In this document: positions 25,543 to 34,050 of the stretch, piece by piece
How positions within the stretch are numbered: the stretch's first letter is position 1
Layout of the letters: each line of letters starts with the position of its first letter
NCBI GenBank assembly: GCA_035561355.1
Contig: DATMXS010000002.1
Location: 1 to 34,827 of the forward strand
Reading direction: 5' to 3'
Length of the DNA stretch: 34,827 bases
From: DATMXS01 sp035561355
GTDB lineage: Bacteria > Acidobacteriota > Terriglobia > Bryobacterales > Bryobacteraceae
Made by a program: the position numbers and the translations under genes
The notes under the pieces: generated by a model
The model's database searches: none
What the model was told of the DNA's origin: nothing
Seen by the model: the letters and a program-made list of their open reading frames with translations, nothing else

Positions 25543-25941
25543 ATGACCCGCCGCAACGCGCTACTACTTGTGCCCGCGGCCCTCGCCGCCGCACAGAAGA
25601 CGAAACGGAAGAAGGACGGTCAGCCGCCTGAGCTCGAAGTCCTGGCATTTGGAGCGCGCCGGCGTTCGGGCGTCCTCGAGATCGACGGACGTGTGCGCAA
25701 CTGCGGCGAGCGCACGCTCGAAAAGGTGCTGTTGATCTTTCATGTCGTTTCGCCCGATGGCAAGGTGGTCACCACCCAAAAAGGTCAATTGGACCCCGCC
25801 GTTCTGGAACCCGGCGAGGAGTCTGGTTTCGAGTGGCAGGCGAGAGACCACGCCAGGGCAGTCACTGTGATGATCGGCGCAACAAACCGCGGTGAAGACG
25901 AACTGGTCCTCCTCAAACCTGGCCCGTATCCGATCGATTAG
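25543..25941 (+). CDS. Small secreted protein, FxLYD-like
   Basis: 132 aa from ATG at 25543 (a GTG at 25531 is also possible). N-terminal signal: MTRRNALLLVPAALAAAQ, with two Arg before the hydrophobic part but no full Tat box. The rest is a beta-sandwich-like domain: LEVLAFGARRRSGVLEIDGRVRNCGERTLEKVLLIF..., followed by a PGEESGFEW block, a pattern of FxLYD-type domains (secreted proteins tracking tissue-fold 'novel vs additional' terms). Function unknown. It is followed by an orphan regulator after 97 bases. Confidence 0.7.
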   Translation: MTRRNALLLVPAALAAAQKTKRKKDGQPPELEVLAFGARRRSGVLEIDGRVRNCGERTLEKVLLIFHVVSPDGKVVTTQKGQLDPAVLEPGEESGFEWQARDHARAVTVMIGATNRGEDELVLLKPGPYPID

Positions 25942-25962
25942 CAGGTCCCGCCGTTTTCCCTC

Positions 25963-26008
25963 CGCAAAGAATCCCGGAAAAACTTTGCGACTTTTTCACA
26001 AAAGTGAA
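25963..26008. promoter_or_regulatory. Two adjacent inverted repeats upstream of the winged-helix gene
   Basis: CGCAAAG (25963-25969) / CTTTGCG (25983-25989), 7 bp, 13-base spacer; and TTCAC (25995-25999) / GTGAA (26004-26008), 5 bp, AAAA spacer. They lie 31-76 bases before the ATG at 26039, in a locally AT-rich promoter-like stretch. Either could be an operator, possibly for the regulator itself. Confidence 0.45.
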
Positions 26009-26038
26009 CATCCACATGGACGAACCCAGAGGGACACA

Positions 26039-26416
26039 ATGCACTGCATCGACAGGAACACCCAGGAACGACTGTACCGGGACGCACATGTTGAAGTGGA
26101 CTTCATTGCGGGCAGCCTGCAGCTTGACAGCCGGCCGGTGCGACTCACTCGCAAGGAGTCGGCGCTCCTCACCGCGCTCGTCTGCAACGCCGGCGATATC
26201 ATGAACCGCGAAGTGCTGCTTTCGCGCGTGTGGGGCTACGGGCCGATGATCCGGACCAGGACACTTGACGTTCACATCCGCCGCCTTCGCAAGAAGCTGG
26301 GCGCGTACGGCGATCGGTACATCGAGACGATCTTCGGTGTCGGTTACAGGTTTCAACCCTACCGCGAGCCCCGGACCAGCTCCCTGGCCGCAACCGCTGG
26401 GCTCGCCGTAGCTTGA
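26039..26416 (+). CDS. Orphan OmpR/PhoB-type winged-helix DNA-binding protein (no receiver domain)
   Basis: 125 aa from ATG at 26039, GAGGG 6 bases upstream. Residues about 18-108 are the complete Trans_reg_C winged helix: LTRKESALLTALVCNAGDIM (36-55), recognition helix TLDVHIRRLRKKLG (75-88), wing IETIFGVGYRF (95-105). The usual CheY-like receiver domain and its phospho-Asp are absent; the N-terminus is only about 17 residues. It therefore cannot be switched by standard phosphotransfer, and another signal or partner, or constitutive binding, is likely. No histidine kinase is in the window. Two palindromes upstream suggest autoregulation. Confidence 0.85.
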   Translation: MHCIDRNTQERLYRDAHVEVDFIAGSLQLDSRPVRLTRKESALLTALVCNAGDIMNREVLLSRVWGYGPMIRTRTLDVHIRRLRKKLGAYGDRYIETIFGVGYRFQPYREPRTSSLAATAGLAVA

Positions 26417-26506
26417 AAATCCTTCCGCTGGCGCGCGCGAGTTTGCTTTGCCGCGCGCGCCCTGCCGTGTCTTGCGGCTCCGCCCTCCGTTACACTGAGG
26501 GTTCCC

Positions 26507-27787
26507 ATGGCCGAGCGCGTTTCTCCAGCTACCCGCCTCGCCGGCTCCGTCCGGCTTCCTGGCGACAAATCCATTTCTCACCGCTATGCGATGCTGGGAG
26601 CTGTTGCCACCGGCAGCACCCGGATCCATAACTACTCGACTGGGGCCGATTGCGCCTCGACCCTTGCCTGCATCGGCGAACTCGGGGCGCGCGTCGAGCG
26701 CAGCGGATCGGTTGTGACGATTGGGGGCGCGGGCCTCCAGGGCTTGCGCCAGCCCGCCGGCACCTTGGACGCCGGCAACTCCGGATCGACGATTCGAATG
26801 ATGTCCGGCATTCTGGCCGCGCAATCATTCCCGAGCCGCATTACTGGTGACGCCTCGCTCCGCCGCAGGCCGATGGACCGCATCCTGCGCCCGCTCGAAG
26901 CGATGGGCGCTTCCATCAGTGCCAGCGACGGCCACTTCCCGCCGCTCGACATTCAACCGGCCCGGCTTCGCGCGATCGATTACGAGTTGCCGGTCGCCAG
27001 CGCACAGGTGAAGACGTGCATTCTGCTCGCCGGCCTGTACGCGGACGGCGTCACGGCCGTCATCGAGAAGATCCGGACGCGCGATCATACCGAGCTGGCG
27101 CTAAAGGGATTCGGCGCCGAGATCGACGTTGAAGGCCGGACGGTTCTTGTCCGTGGTCCCGCGAAACTACGCGGGCGCGAAGTTTCCGTCCCCGGCGACC
27201 TATCGTCCGCCGCCTTTTTCCTCGTCGCGGCGCTGCTCGTGCCTGGTTCGGTGATCGAGATCGAGGGTGTCGGCATGAACCCTACGCGCTCGGCGCTGCT
27301 CGATTTTCTCGCCGGCATGGGCGCGGCGATCAAGGTGCGCTCTCTTGCATTTCAAACCGGAGAGGCGGTAGGGAATCTCGAGATCCGGCACGGGCGGTTG
27401 ACCGGAGGAGTCATTGAAAAGGCGCTGACAGCGGCCCTGATTGATGAGATTCCCGTTCTCGCCGTGCTCGGCGCCATCACCGACAACGGGCTCACCGTTC
27501 GCGACGCTGCGGAATTGCGCGTCAAAGAGACGGACCGCATCGCGACCGTTGCGGATAACCTGCAACGAATGGGCATTCGGGTGGAACTGACTGCCGACGG
27601 CTTCCATGTGCCGGGATGCCAGCGGTTCCGCGCAGCGACGCTCGATTCGTTCGGCGATCACCGCATCGCGATGGCCTTCTCCGTGGCCGCGCTCGCGGCC
27701 GATGGCGAGTGCACCATTGATGGTTCCGAGGCGGCGGGCGTCTCGTTCCCGGAGTTTTACACGCTCCTGAACGGCCTGCGGGCATGA
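26507..27787 (+). CDS. aroA: 3-phosphoshikimate 1-carboxyvinyltransferase (EPSP synthase)
   Basis: 426 aa. Joins shikimate-3-phosphate and phosphoenolpyruvate, step six of the shikimate pathway. Motifs: LPGDKSISHR (17-26; Lys21, Arg26), LDAGNSGSTIRMM (87-99), RRPMDRILRPL (119-129), VASAQVKTCILLAGL, ELRVKETDRI, and DSFGDHRIAMAFSVAAL near the C-terminus. All substrate-contact residues seem present. ATG at 26507 with GAGGG 5 bases before. No other aro gene is nearby; it is followed by rmuC. Confidence 0.97.
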   Translation: MAERVSPATRLAGSVRLPGDKSISHRYAMLGAVATGSTRIHNYSTGADCASTLACIGELGARVERSGSVVTIGGAGLQGLRQPAGTLDAGNSGSTIRMMSGILAAQSFPSRITGDASLRRRPMDRILRPLEAMGASISASDGHFPPLDIQPARLRAIDYELPVASAQVKTCILLAGLYADGVTAVIEKIRTRDHTELALKGFGAEIDVEGRTVLVRGPAKLRGREVSVPGDLSSAAFFLVAALLVPGSVIEIEGVGMNPTRSALLDFLAGMGAAIKVRSLAFQTGEAVGNLEIRHGRLTGGVIEKALTAALIDEIPVLAVLGAITDNGLTVRDAAELRVKETDRIATVADNLQRMGIRVELTADGFHVPGCQRFRAATLDSFGDHRIAMAFSVAALAADGECTIDGSEAAGVSFPEFYTLLNGLRA

Positions 27788-27830
27788 TGGCCACTTGACG
27801 CTGGCAGTCCGTCCGGTGATGCTGGAACGG

Positions 27831-28988
27831 ATGGATTTGAGCCTGGCTGTTCTTCTCGTGCTGGTGGCCGTCGTTGCCGCCGTACAGATCCTGATGTGGC
27901 GCAGGCAGAGCCCGCCCGTTGATCTTGGCCCCGCAATGGCTCGCCTCGACGCACTGGAGCGTGGGCAGGAGCGGACGGAACGCGGCATTCGCGAGGAGAT
28001 CGGGAGAAATCGCGACGAGACGGCTCGCGAGACTCGTGCGGGCCGCGAGGAGTTGCAGCGCGCGTTCACGGCATTGAAGATCGAGACCGAGCGCAAACTG
28101 GAGCAGATCCGAGGCACCGTGGAAGAGAAGCTCCAGGAGACGCTCGAACGCCGGCTGGGTGAATCCTTCAAGTCTGTCAGTGAGCGCCTCGAACAGGTCC
28201 ACAAGGGCCTCGGCGAGATGCAGGCGCTCGCGGCCGGCGTGGGCGACCTCAAGCGCGTGCTCTCGAACGTGAAGGTCCGCGGAATCTGGGGAGAAGTGCA
28301 GCTCCGGATGTTGCTGGAGCAGTTGCTGAGCCCGGAGCAGTGGGCCGAAAATGTCGCGACCGCCGGCACATCGGAGCGCGTCGAGTTCGCCATCAGGCTT
28401 CCCGGCGCCGAACGGAACGGCTGCGTCTGGTTACCGGTGGACGCGAAATTCCCGCAGGAGGATTACATTCGCCTGGCCGAAGCCTCTGAGCGCGGCGACG
28501 CCGAAGCCGTCGAAGCGTCCGCACGCCAACTCGAGGCCCGCGTAAAGCAGTGCGCCCGCGACGTCGCAGCCAAGTACGTCGCGCCGCCCGCCACTACGGA
28601 TTTCGCCCTACTCTATCTCCCCACCGAGGGCCTCTACGCCGAAGTGCTGCGGCGCCCCGGCCTTGCGGAAGCCCTACAACGCGACTTCCGGATCGTCATT
28701 GCCGGCCCGACCACCTTCGCGGCGCTGTTGAACAGCCTGCAAATGGGCTTCCGCACCCTTGCCATCCAACAGCGCTCGGGTGAAGTGTGGGAACTGCTCG
28801 GCGTCGTGAAGACCGAGTTCGATCGCTATGCCGACGTACTCGCCCGCGTGCAGAAGAAACTTCAGGAGGCGAACAATACCGTCGAAACCGGCCTCACTCG
28901 CACGCGCGCCATTCAGCGCAAGCTGCGGGACGTGCAGGAGCTGCCAGCCGGCGTCGACGAATTGGAGGAAATCACCGCAGAGGTCTGA
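27831..28988 (+). CDS. rmuC: RmuC-family DNA recombination protein
   Basis: 385 aa from ATG at 27831 (MDLSLAV, as in E. coli RmuC MDFS...); ATG at 27819 and TTG at 27795 are alternatives. One N-terminal membrane helix (about 2-22), a long charged coiled coil (about 40-130), then the RmuC nuclease-like domain (about 150-375): LSNVKVRGIWGEVQLRMLLE, LPVDAKFPQEDYIRL, LYLPTEGLYAEVLRR, IAGPTTFAALLNSLQMGF. RmuC limits inversions at short inverted repeats. It lies 43 bases after aroA and is convergent with the next gene (3 bases between stops). Confidence 0.93.
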   Translation: MDLSLAVLLVLVAVVAAVQILMWRRQSPPVDLGPAMARLDALERGQERTERGIREEIGRNRDETARETRAGREELQRAFTALKIETERKLEQIRGTVEEKLQETLERRLGESFKSVSERLEQVHKGLGEMQALAAGVGDLKRVLSNVKVRGIWGEVQLRMLLEQLLSPEQWAENVATAGTSERVEFAIRLPGAERNGCVWLPVDAKFPQEDYIRLAEASERGDAEAVEASARQLEARVKQCARDVAAKYVAPPATTDFALLYLPTEGLYAEVLRRPGLAEALQRDFRIVIAGPTTFAALLNSLQMGFRTLAIQQRSGEVWELLGVVKTEFDRYADVLARVQKKLQEANNTVETGLTRTRAIQRKLRDVQELPAGVDELEEITAEV

Positions 28989-28991
28989 GCG

Positions 28992-29894
28992 CTACGCGAG
29001 CGTGACCTTGCGCACCATCTCCGCGTTCTGCCTGAGCTCGTCCTTGAACTTCGGGAACACCCCGACGATCACCGGATCCTGTGGCTTGATGTTTTTGAGG
29101 ACGTTCGCGAACGCCGCCTCGATCGATTCCGCTGACCGGATGTTCCGTCCTGCCCCCATCAGCTTGAATGCGAAGCAGGTTTTCTTGGTCTGCCGGACCA
29201 TCTTGCACATGCGCTCGGGATCCCGCTCCATGAACGCCTCGCCAAGCGACGCTTCCCCGAACTCCTTACGGCTCTCCTCCACGGTGCGCGACACGCGGTA
29301 CATGCAGGTCATGTAATAATCGACGGGCCAGCCGCGCTCTTCGATGTACTCCACCACAGCCGGGTTATGGCAGGAGACGCCCGCCGGAGCGCCCGCATCG
29401 TGCACGGCGTTGATGAAATCCCGAACCTGATCCATCTTGCCTTCGCGAAGGCGTTCGTCGGTGCGGTTGCCGTGGTGGCCGATGCCGAGCGGGTTCCGCT
29501 TCACTACTGACGGCAACAGTGACCAGTCCTTCATAAGTGCGAAGTCGGCGAGCACGAGCACGTTCATCTTCCCGCCGGCGTCGCGGTAGCGCGTCCAGTC
29601 CTCCATGCACGGTTCGTTGTAATGGACCTGCCACGTGTTGATTCCGGTGCGCTCCGCCTGCCTCAGCACCTCGACACGCCTCTCCGGCGTGTACCACTCG
29701 CGCATGCAGCTATCGAGGATCGAGTTGAAGTGAGAATAGCCGTAGAACGGATTCGAGCCGATCAGCAGCCGGGTGATCTCCTTACCGCGGAAATTCACCT
29801 TCGGAATGTCCACGGGCGGTTGCTGTTGCGCGAGGGCGAGCGTTGCGCCCATCGCGGTTGCACCTTGCAGAAAGTGGCGGCGGTCCGTTTTCAT
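28992..29894 (-). CDS. Tat-exported aldo/keto-reductase-like TIM-barrel protein
   Basis: 300 aa. A Tat signal opens the protein (MKTDRRHFLQGATAMGATLA, RRxFL motif at 5-9), so it is folded in the cytoplasm and then exported. The rest resembles an aldo/keto-reductase-type TIM barrel: LIGSNPFYGYSHFNS (about 44-58), WQVHYNEP (about 89-96), and VGVFPKFKDEL near the C-terminus. The catalytic Asp-Tyr-Lys-His set of true reductases is not clearly present, so the enzyme activity is uncertain. AAAGGAG lies 8 bases before ATG 29894. It is divergent from acs (82 bases). Confidence 0.8.
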   Translation of the reverse strand: MKTDRRHFLQGATAMGATLALAQQQPPVDIPKVNFRGKEITRLLIGSNPFYGYSHFNSILDSCMREWYTPERRVEVLRQAERTGINTWQVHYNEPCMEDWTRYRDAGGKMNVLVLADFALMKDWSLLPSVVKRNPLGIGHHGNRTDERLREGKMDQVRDFINAVHDAGAPAGVSCHNPAVVEYIEERGWPVDYYMTCMYRVSRTVEESRKEFGEASLGEAFMERDPERMCKMVRQTKKTCFAFKLMGAGRNIRSAESIEAAFANVLKNIKPQDPVIVGVFPKFKDELRQNAEMVRKVTLA

Positions 29895-29976
29895 GCGTTC
29901 GGCTCCTTTAGTCCGATTATCCGCACAGTATACCCCGGTTGTTCAAATGGTTTAATGGAGACGTCAAGAGGAGCCG

Positions 29977-31923
29977 ATGCCGGAAAAATCCCCTACTGAA
30001 ACCCGAAGTGTCTACGCGCCCAGCCAGGACTTCGTCCGCCGCGCCCGCGTGCAGGGCATGGCTGCCTATCGCGACTTGTATGAGCGCGCCAAGGAGAAGC
30101 CCGAGGAGTTCTGGGGCGCTCTGGCCGAACAGGAACTGTTTTGGTTCGAGAAATTTCACAAAGCTTTTGAGTGGAACCCGCCGTTTGCGCAGTGGTTCGC
30201 CGGCGGAAAGACGAACGCCTCATATAACTGCCTCGATCGCCACCTCGAGACGCGCAGGGACAAGGTCGCCATCCTCTGGGAAGGCGAACCCGGCGATCAG
30301 CGGTCGATCTCCTACGGCGAGCTTCACCGCATGGTTTGCCGCTTTGCCAACGTGCTGAAGAGCCGCGGTTGGAAAGCCGGGGAGCGTGCTGTCATCTACA
30401 TGCCGATGGTTCCGGAATTGCCCGTAGCCATGCTGGCCTGCGCGCGCCTGGGTATTACGCACAGCGTCGTTTTCGGCGGCTTCTCATCGGAAGCCCTGAA
30501 GGCCCGCGTGCAGGACCTGGGAGCATCGGTGATCATCACGGCGGACGGCGGCTGGCGCCGTGGGAAGGAGGTCCGGCTCAAGTCCGTCGTCGATGAGGCA
30601 CTCCCCGAATGCCCCAGCGTGCGCGACGTCATCGTTCATCGACGCACCGGCTCCGAAGTCGTGATGCAGGACGGACGCGATTATTGGTGGCACGCACTCG
30701 AAGAGAACGTCAGCGACGACTGTCCCGCCGAGCCGCTCGATGCCGAGCATCCGCTCTACGTGCTCTACACCTCCGGCACCACCGGCAAGCCCAAGGGCAT
30801 CCTGCACACCACCGGCGGCTACCTCCTGCAGACGCTCATGACAATGAAGTGGGTCTTCGACCTCAGCGAGGAAGACATCTACTGGTGCACGGCGGACATT
30901 GGCTGGGTGACTGGCCATAGCTACGTCGTGTACGGGCCACTCGCCGCCGGAGCGACCAGCGTGATGTACGAAGGCGCTCCCGATTACCCTGCCTTCGACC
31001 GCTGGTGGCAGATCGTGGAGAAGCACCGGGTCAGCACTTTCTATACCTCGCCGACCGCGATCCGTGCGCTTATCCGCCAGGGCGAAGACCATCCCAATAA
31101 GCACGACCTGTCGAGCCTGCGGTTGCTCGGGAGCGTCGGCGAACCGATCAACCCCGCGGCCTGGGAGTGGTATTACCGCGTCATCGGAAAGGACCGCTGC
31201 CCCATCGTGGACACATGGTGGCAGACCGAGACCGGAGCGATCATGATCGCGCCCATGCCTGGCGCGACTCCGCTAAAGCCCGGTTCCGCAACGCTTCCCT
31301 TGCCGGGAATCCTGACTGATGTCGTGGACATGAACGGGAATAGCGTGGGCACGGATCAGGAGGGCTTTCTGGTCATCAAGCGTCCGTGGCCGGCAATGCT
31401 CCGCACCATCTGGCGCGACCCGCAGCGGTACGAGAGCCAGTATTGGAGCCGCCTTCCCGGTGTCTACTTCACCGGAGATGCCGCACGCCGCGATGCTGAT
31501 GGATACCTGACGGTTCTCGGCCGCGTGGACGACGTGATGAATGTGAGCGGGCACCGGCTGTCGACCATGGAGATCGAATCGGCCCTCGTCCGGCACGACG
31601 CCGTCGCCGAGGCGGCCGTAGTCGGCAGGCCGGACGAGATCACGGGGCAGGCGGTCTGCGCCTTCATCACTCTGAAGCGCGGGCGCTCGGATCACAAGGT
31701 ACTCGCGGAGGAACTGCGCAAGTGGGTCGGCCACGAGATCGGCAACTTTGCCAAACCCGCCGAAATCCGCTTCACCGATGCTTTGCCAAAGACCCGATCG
31801 GGTAAGATCATGCGCCGGCTCCTGCGGGAGATCGTCACGACTCACTCCGTGACAGGCGACGTTACGACGCTGGAAGACCTGGGCGTAGTGAACCGGCTCG
31901 CGACGCAGCACGACGAGGAGTAA
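29977..31923 (+). CDS. acs: Acetyl-CoA synthetase (AMP-forming)
   Basis: 648 aa. Converts acetate, CoA and ATP to acetyl-CoA, AMP and PPi. Motifs: phosphate loop YTSGTTGKPKG (264-274), VVFGGFSSEAL (164-174), the acetate-pocket Trp and WWQTETG block, and the C-terminal PKTRSGKIMRR with Lys610, the lysine regulated by acetylation in E. coli Acs (Lys609). Length fits Acs (652). The SD AGAGGAG ends 3 bases before ATG 29977. Propionate use cannot be excluded. A strong bidirectional terminator follows the stop. Confidence 0.94.
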   Translation: MPEKSPTETRSVYAPSQDFVRRARVQGMAAYRDLYERAKEKPEEFWGALAEQELFWFEKFHKAFEWNPPFAQWFAGGKTNASYNCLDRHLETRRDKVAILWEGEPGDQRSISYGELHRMVCRFANVLKSRGWKAGERAVIYMPMVPELPVAMLACARLGITHSVVFGGFSSEALKARVQDLGASVIITADGGWRRGKEVRLKSVVDEALPECPSVRDVIVHRRTGSEVVMQDGRDYWWHALEENVSDDCPAEPLDAEHPLYVLYTSGTTGKPKGILHTTGGYLLQTLMTMKWVFDLSEEDIYWCTADIGWVTGHSYVVYGPLAAGATSVMYEGAPDYPAFDRWWQIVEKHRVSTFYTSPTAIRALIRQGEDHPNKHDLSSLRLLGSVGEPINPAAWEWYYRVIGKDRCPIVDTWWQTETGAIMIAPMPGATPLKPGSATLPLPGILTDVVDMNGNSVGTDQEGFLVIKRPWPAMLRTIWRDPQRYESQYWSRLPGVYFTGDAARRDADGYLTVLGRVDDVMNVSGHRLSTMEIESALVRHDAVAEAAVVGRPDEITGQAVCAFITLKRGRSDHKVLAEELRKWVGHEIGNFAKPAEIRFTDALPKTRSGKIMRRLLREIVTTHSVTGDVTTLEDLGVVNRLATQHDEE

Positions 31924-31930
31924 CGCTATC

Positions 31931-31961
31931 CCGAGGGGGCACGCCAGGCGTTCCCCCTCGG
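31931..31961. terminator. Strong bidirectional hairpin between acs and the PhzF-family gene
   Basis: CCGAGGGGG (31931-31939) pairs with CCCCCTCGG (31953-31961), 9 bp; inside, ACGC-CAG-GCGT (31941-31951) extends the stem after one mismatch. It fills the 42-base gap between the convergent stops. There is no long T-tract. Confidence 0.8.
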
Positions 31962-31965
31962 TCAC

Positions 31966-32748
31966 CTACTCCAGGAAGATCGCGCCCTCCAGATACGGCA
32001 CTGCGTTCCCGGCCAGCGTGACCCGCGCCCCGCGGTCTTCGCAGAATAGTTCGCCTCCGCGCCGAGACACCTGCCACGCAGTCAGCAGTTTCTTATCGAG
32101 CCGCTTGGACCAGTAAGGCGCCAGCGTGCAGTGCGCCGAACCTGTCACTGGGTCCTCGTCTACTCCGTGTGCGGGCGCGAAAAAGCGCGATACGAAATCG
32201 GCCTGCTCGCCGGGCGCGGTCACGATCACCATGCGGCCCAATTGCGCGACGGCTTTGAAATCGGGTTCGAGGGTGCGCACGTCGGCTTCGGATTCGTACA
32301 CGGCCAGGTAGTCCCGGGCGGCCAGCAGATCCACAGGCGCTTTGCCCAGCGCGAGTCCCACCTTCACGGTGTCCTCGTCGCACGGCTCCGGCGGGCGCGA
32401 GGGGAAGTCCATCGCGAGCAGATCGTCCTGCCTGCGGACCACTAGCTCTCCGCTGATCGTCATGAACTGCACCGCCGCCAGATCCTTTTTGAGGTAGTTG
32501 AAGACGACGTAGGCGGACGCCAGGGTCGCGTGCCCGCACAGGTCGATCTCGCACGCAGGCGTAAACCACCGCAGGTGGTAGCGCTCGCCCATCGGCACTA
32601 GAAACGCAGTTTCGGAGAGGTTGTTCTCGAGCGCGATGGCCTGAAGGATGCGGTCGTCCAGCCAGCTTTCGAGCGGGCAGATCGCGGCCGGATTGCCGCC
32701 GAACAGGCGGCTCGTGAAGGCGTCAACCTGGTAAATGGGTATGCGCAC
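31966..32748 (-). CDS. PhzF-family epimerase/isomerase
   Basis: 260 aa, two-domain diaminopimelate-epimerase fold of the PhzF family. Catalytic Glu46 is in NNLSETAFL (42-50); other blocks are QVDAFTSRLFGGNPAAICPL (7-26), RWFTPACEIDLCGHATLASA, and DEDPVTGSAHCTLAPYW near 200. Known PhzF enzymes isomerise phenazine or related precursors, but most family members in genomes without phenazine genes have unknown substrates; no phz neighbour exists here. Cytoplasmic. It lies 55 bases before the radical-SAM gene stop on the same strand. Confidence 0.93.
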   Translation of the reverse strand: MRIPIYQVDAFTSRLFGGNPAAICPLESWLDDRILQAIALENNLSETAFLVPMGERYHLRWFTPACEIDLCGHATLASAYVVFNYLKKDLAAVQFMTISGELVVRRQDDLLAMDFPSRPPEPCDEDTVKVGLALGKAPVDLLAARDYLAVYESEADVRTLEPDFKAVAQLGRMVIVTAPGEQADFVSRFFAPAHGVDEDPVTGSAHCTLAPYWSKRLDKKLLTAWQVSRRGGELFCEDRGARVTLAGNAVPYLEGAIFLE

Positions 32749-32803
32749 GAACGTAGTATCCTACGTTCACAATCTCCACCGCCGTATGGGTTTCCGCTGG
32801 GCG

Positions 32804-33820
32804 TTACCGTCCCGCCGGCTCAATCTGCACGAGCCCCGGCGTCGCCGGCGGAGCGGTTTGGGGTGCGCGCCAGTGGTCAATCTGTGAAACCTGATGTACG
32901 CACGACACGGTGCAGAACGGCGCGCACGATTTTTCAGTCAGGAACTCACGCCGCACATCGGCACTCGAGTACGTATCGAGCGGCACCGCCGGGTAGCCGC
33001 GCTGCTGCGAACAGTAGTGCACCAGCCCGTCCTCGCAGATGTAAAGGTATCGCGCGCCGGCCCGGCACCGCCACTCGTTCCGCCGCCCGGCGGCGATGTT
33101 CTCCTGAAAAACATTGAAGCGCGAGAAATTTGTCTTCCGCAGTGCGCGCATCTCGTCGAAAACCGCGCGCGCGGTTGCATCCAGCGGCCGCAACTGACCG
33201 CCGTTATCGTGCAGGATGCCGACTGTGGAAGTGAACCCCAGTTCAATGGCGCGGCGGCCTACCGCGAGCGCGTCATTCGGATCCCCCGCCCCGATCACCG
33301 AGTTGATGTTCACGTGAAACAGCGCGTGCTCCGCAAGCAGCCGCAGCTTCGCATCCAGCACCTTCAGGCTCTTCTTCGAGACCTCGTCCGGCCGCACGTT
33401 GTCGATCGAGATCTGTAGGTGATCGAGTCCCGCGGCGTTGAAACGCCCAATGCGCTCAGCGGTTAGAAAGTATCCATTCGTGATGAGCCCGGCGATCATG
33501 CCGCGCCGCCGGATATGGTGGATGACGTCATCGAGATCGGGATTCAACAGCGGCTCGCCTCCGCTCAACGTGATCACGCTGGTCCCGAGTTCGGCAAGCT
33601 TGTCGATGCGGCGCCTAAGCGTCACGAACGGCACCGGCGGCGACACCTTGTCGTACTCGTTGCAGTACGCGCACGCCAGGTTGCACCGCCGCGTGGTCAC
33701 AAGATGCGCCATCACCGGGTGTCGCGTGGAGGCAAGCCCGTGCGCAATCATCATCAACTCGCGAACACGGCGGTGCGCAGCACGGAATGTACGAATCAAA
33801 CCCAGTCCCCTCTGATGCAT
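32804..33820 (-). CDS. Radical SAM protein with SPASM-like C-terminal cysteines
   Basis: 338 aa from ATG at 33820; other in-frame ATGs (33889, 33754, 33751) are possible. Radical SAM cluster Cys46, Cys50, Cys53 in TTRRCNLACAYCNEYD (42-57), followed by ITLSGGEPLLNPDLDD (GGEP) and HLQISIDNVRPDEVS. C-terminal Cys groups WRCRAGARYLYICEDGLVHY, SQQRG and CAPFCTVSCVHQ fit a SPASM-like auxiliary cluster. The family (MoaA/PqqE-type) is otherwise unassigned; I believe similar proteins recur in Acidobacteriota. It is divergent from the tetraether-synthase-like gene by 230 bases, a placement suggesting a shared pathway. The downstream neighbour is the PhzF-family gene (55 bases). Confidence 0.82.
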   Translation of the reverse strand: MHQRGLGLIRTFRAAHRRVRELMMIAHGLASTRHPVMAHLVTTRRCNLACAYCNEYDKVSPPVPFVTLRRRIDKLAELGTSVITLSGGEPLLNPDLDDVIHHIRRRGMIAGLITNGYFLTAERIGRFNAAGLDHLQISIDNVRPDEVSKKSLKVLDAKLRLLAEHALFHVNINSVIGAGDPNDALAVGRRAIELGFTSTVGILHDNGGQLRPLDATARAVFDEMRALRKTNFSRFNVFQENIAAGRRNEWRCRAGARYLYICEDGLVHYCSQQRGYPAVPLDTYSSADVRREFLTEKSCAPFCTVSCVHQVSQIDHWRAPQTAPPATPGLVQIEPAGR

Positions 33821-33830
33821 CCCCTCTGAT
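33806..33830. repeat. 11-bp direct repeat around the radical-SAM start codon
   Basis: TCCCCTCTGAT occurs at 33806-33816 and 33820-33830, 3 bases apart. On the minus strand it reads ATCAGAGGGGATGCATCAGAGGGGA; the first copy places an AGAGGGG directly against the ATG at 33820. It may be an operator or a slipped duplication that blurs the true start. Confidence 0.6.
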
Positions 33831-34050
33831 TTCAGAAACAAACCGATTGTAACGGCGTGCCCCCGCATGGGCCGAGAAACATTGGCCATTTGGCGCGTTT
33901 CCGCGGCTCAACGGGGAAAAAGCGGGGTTGCGCGTCGCCGCCATTCAACTCGAAATGCGCCCGCTCGGAGCCGAAATCTCCCGTTTGAATTCAATGCGCT
34001 GGCAGCGCCCCGGGTGCGCCCGTACGCTGGACCTATCACTCGGAGGTGCC

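Noticed and set aside
27200..28393. 397-codon minus-strand frame opposite aroA and rmuC
   Set aside because: Crosses two strong genes; low-complexity Arg/Ser composition.
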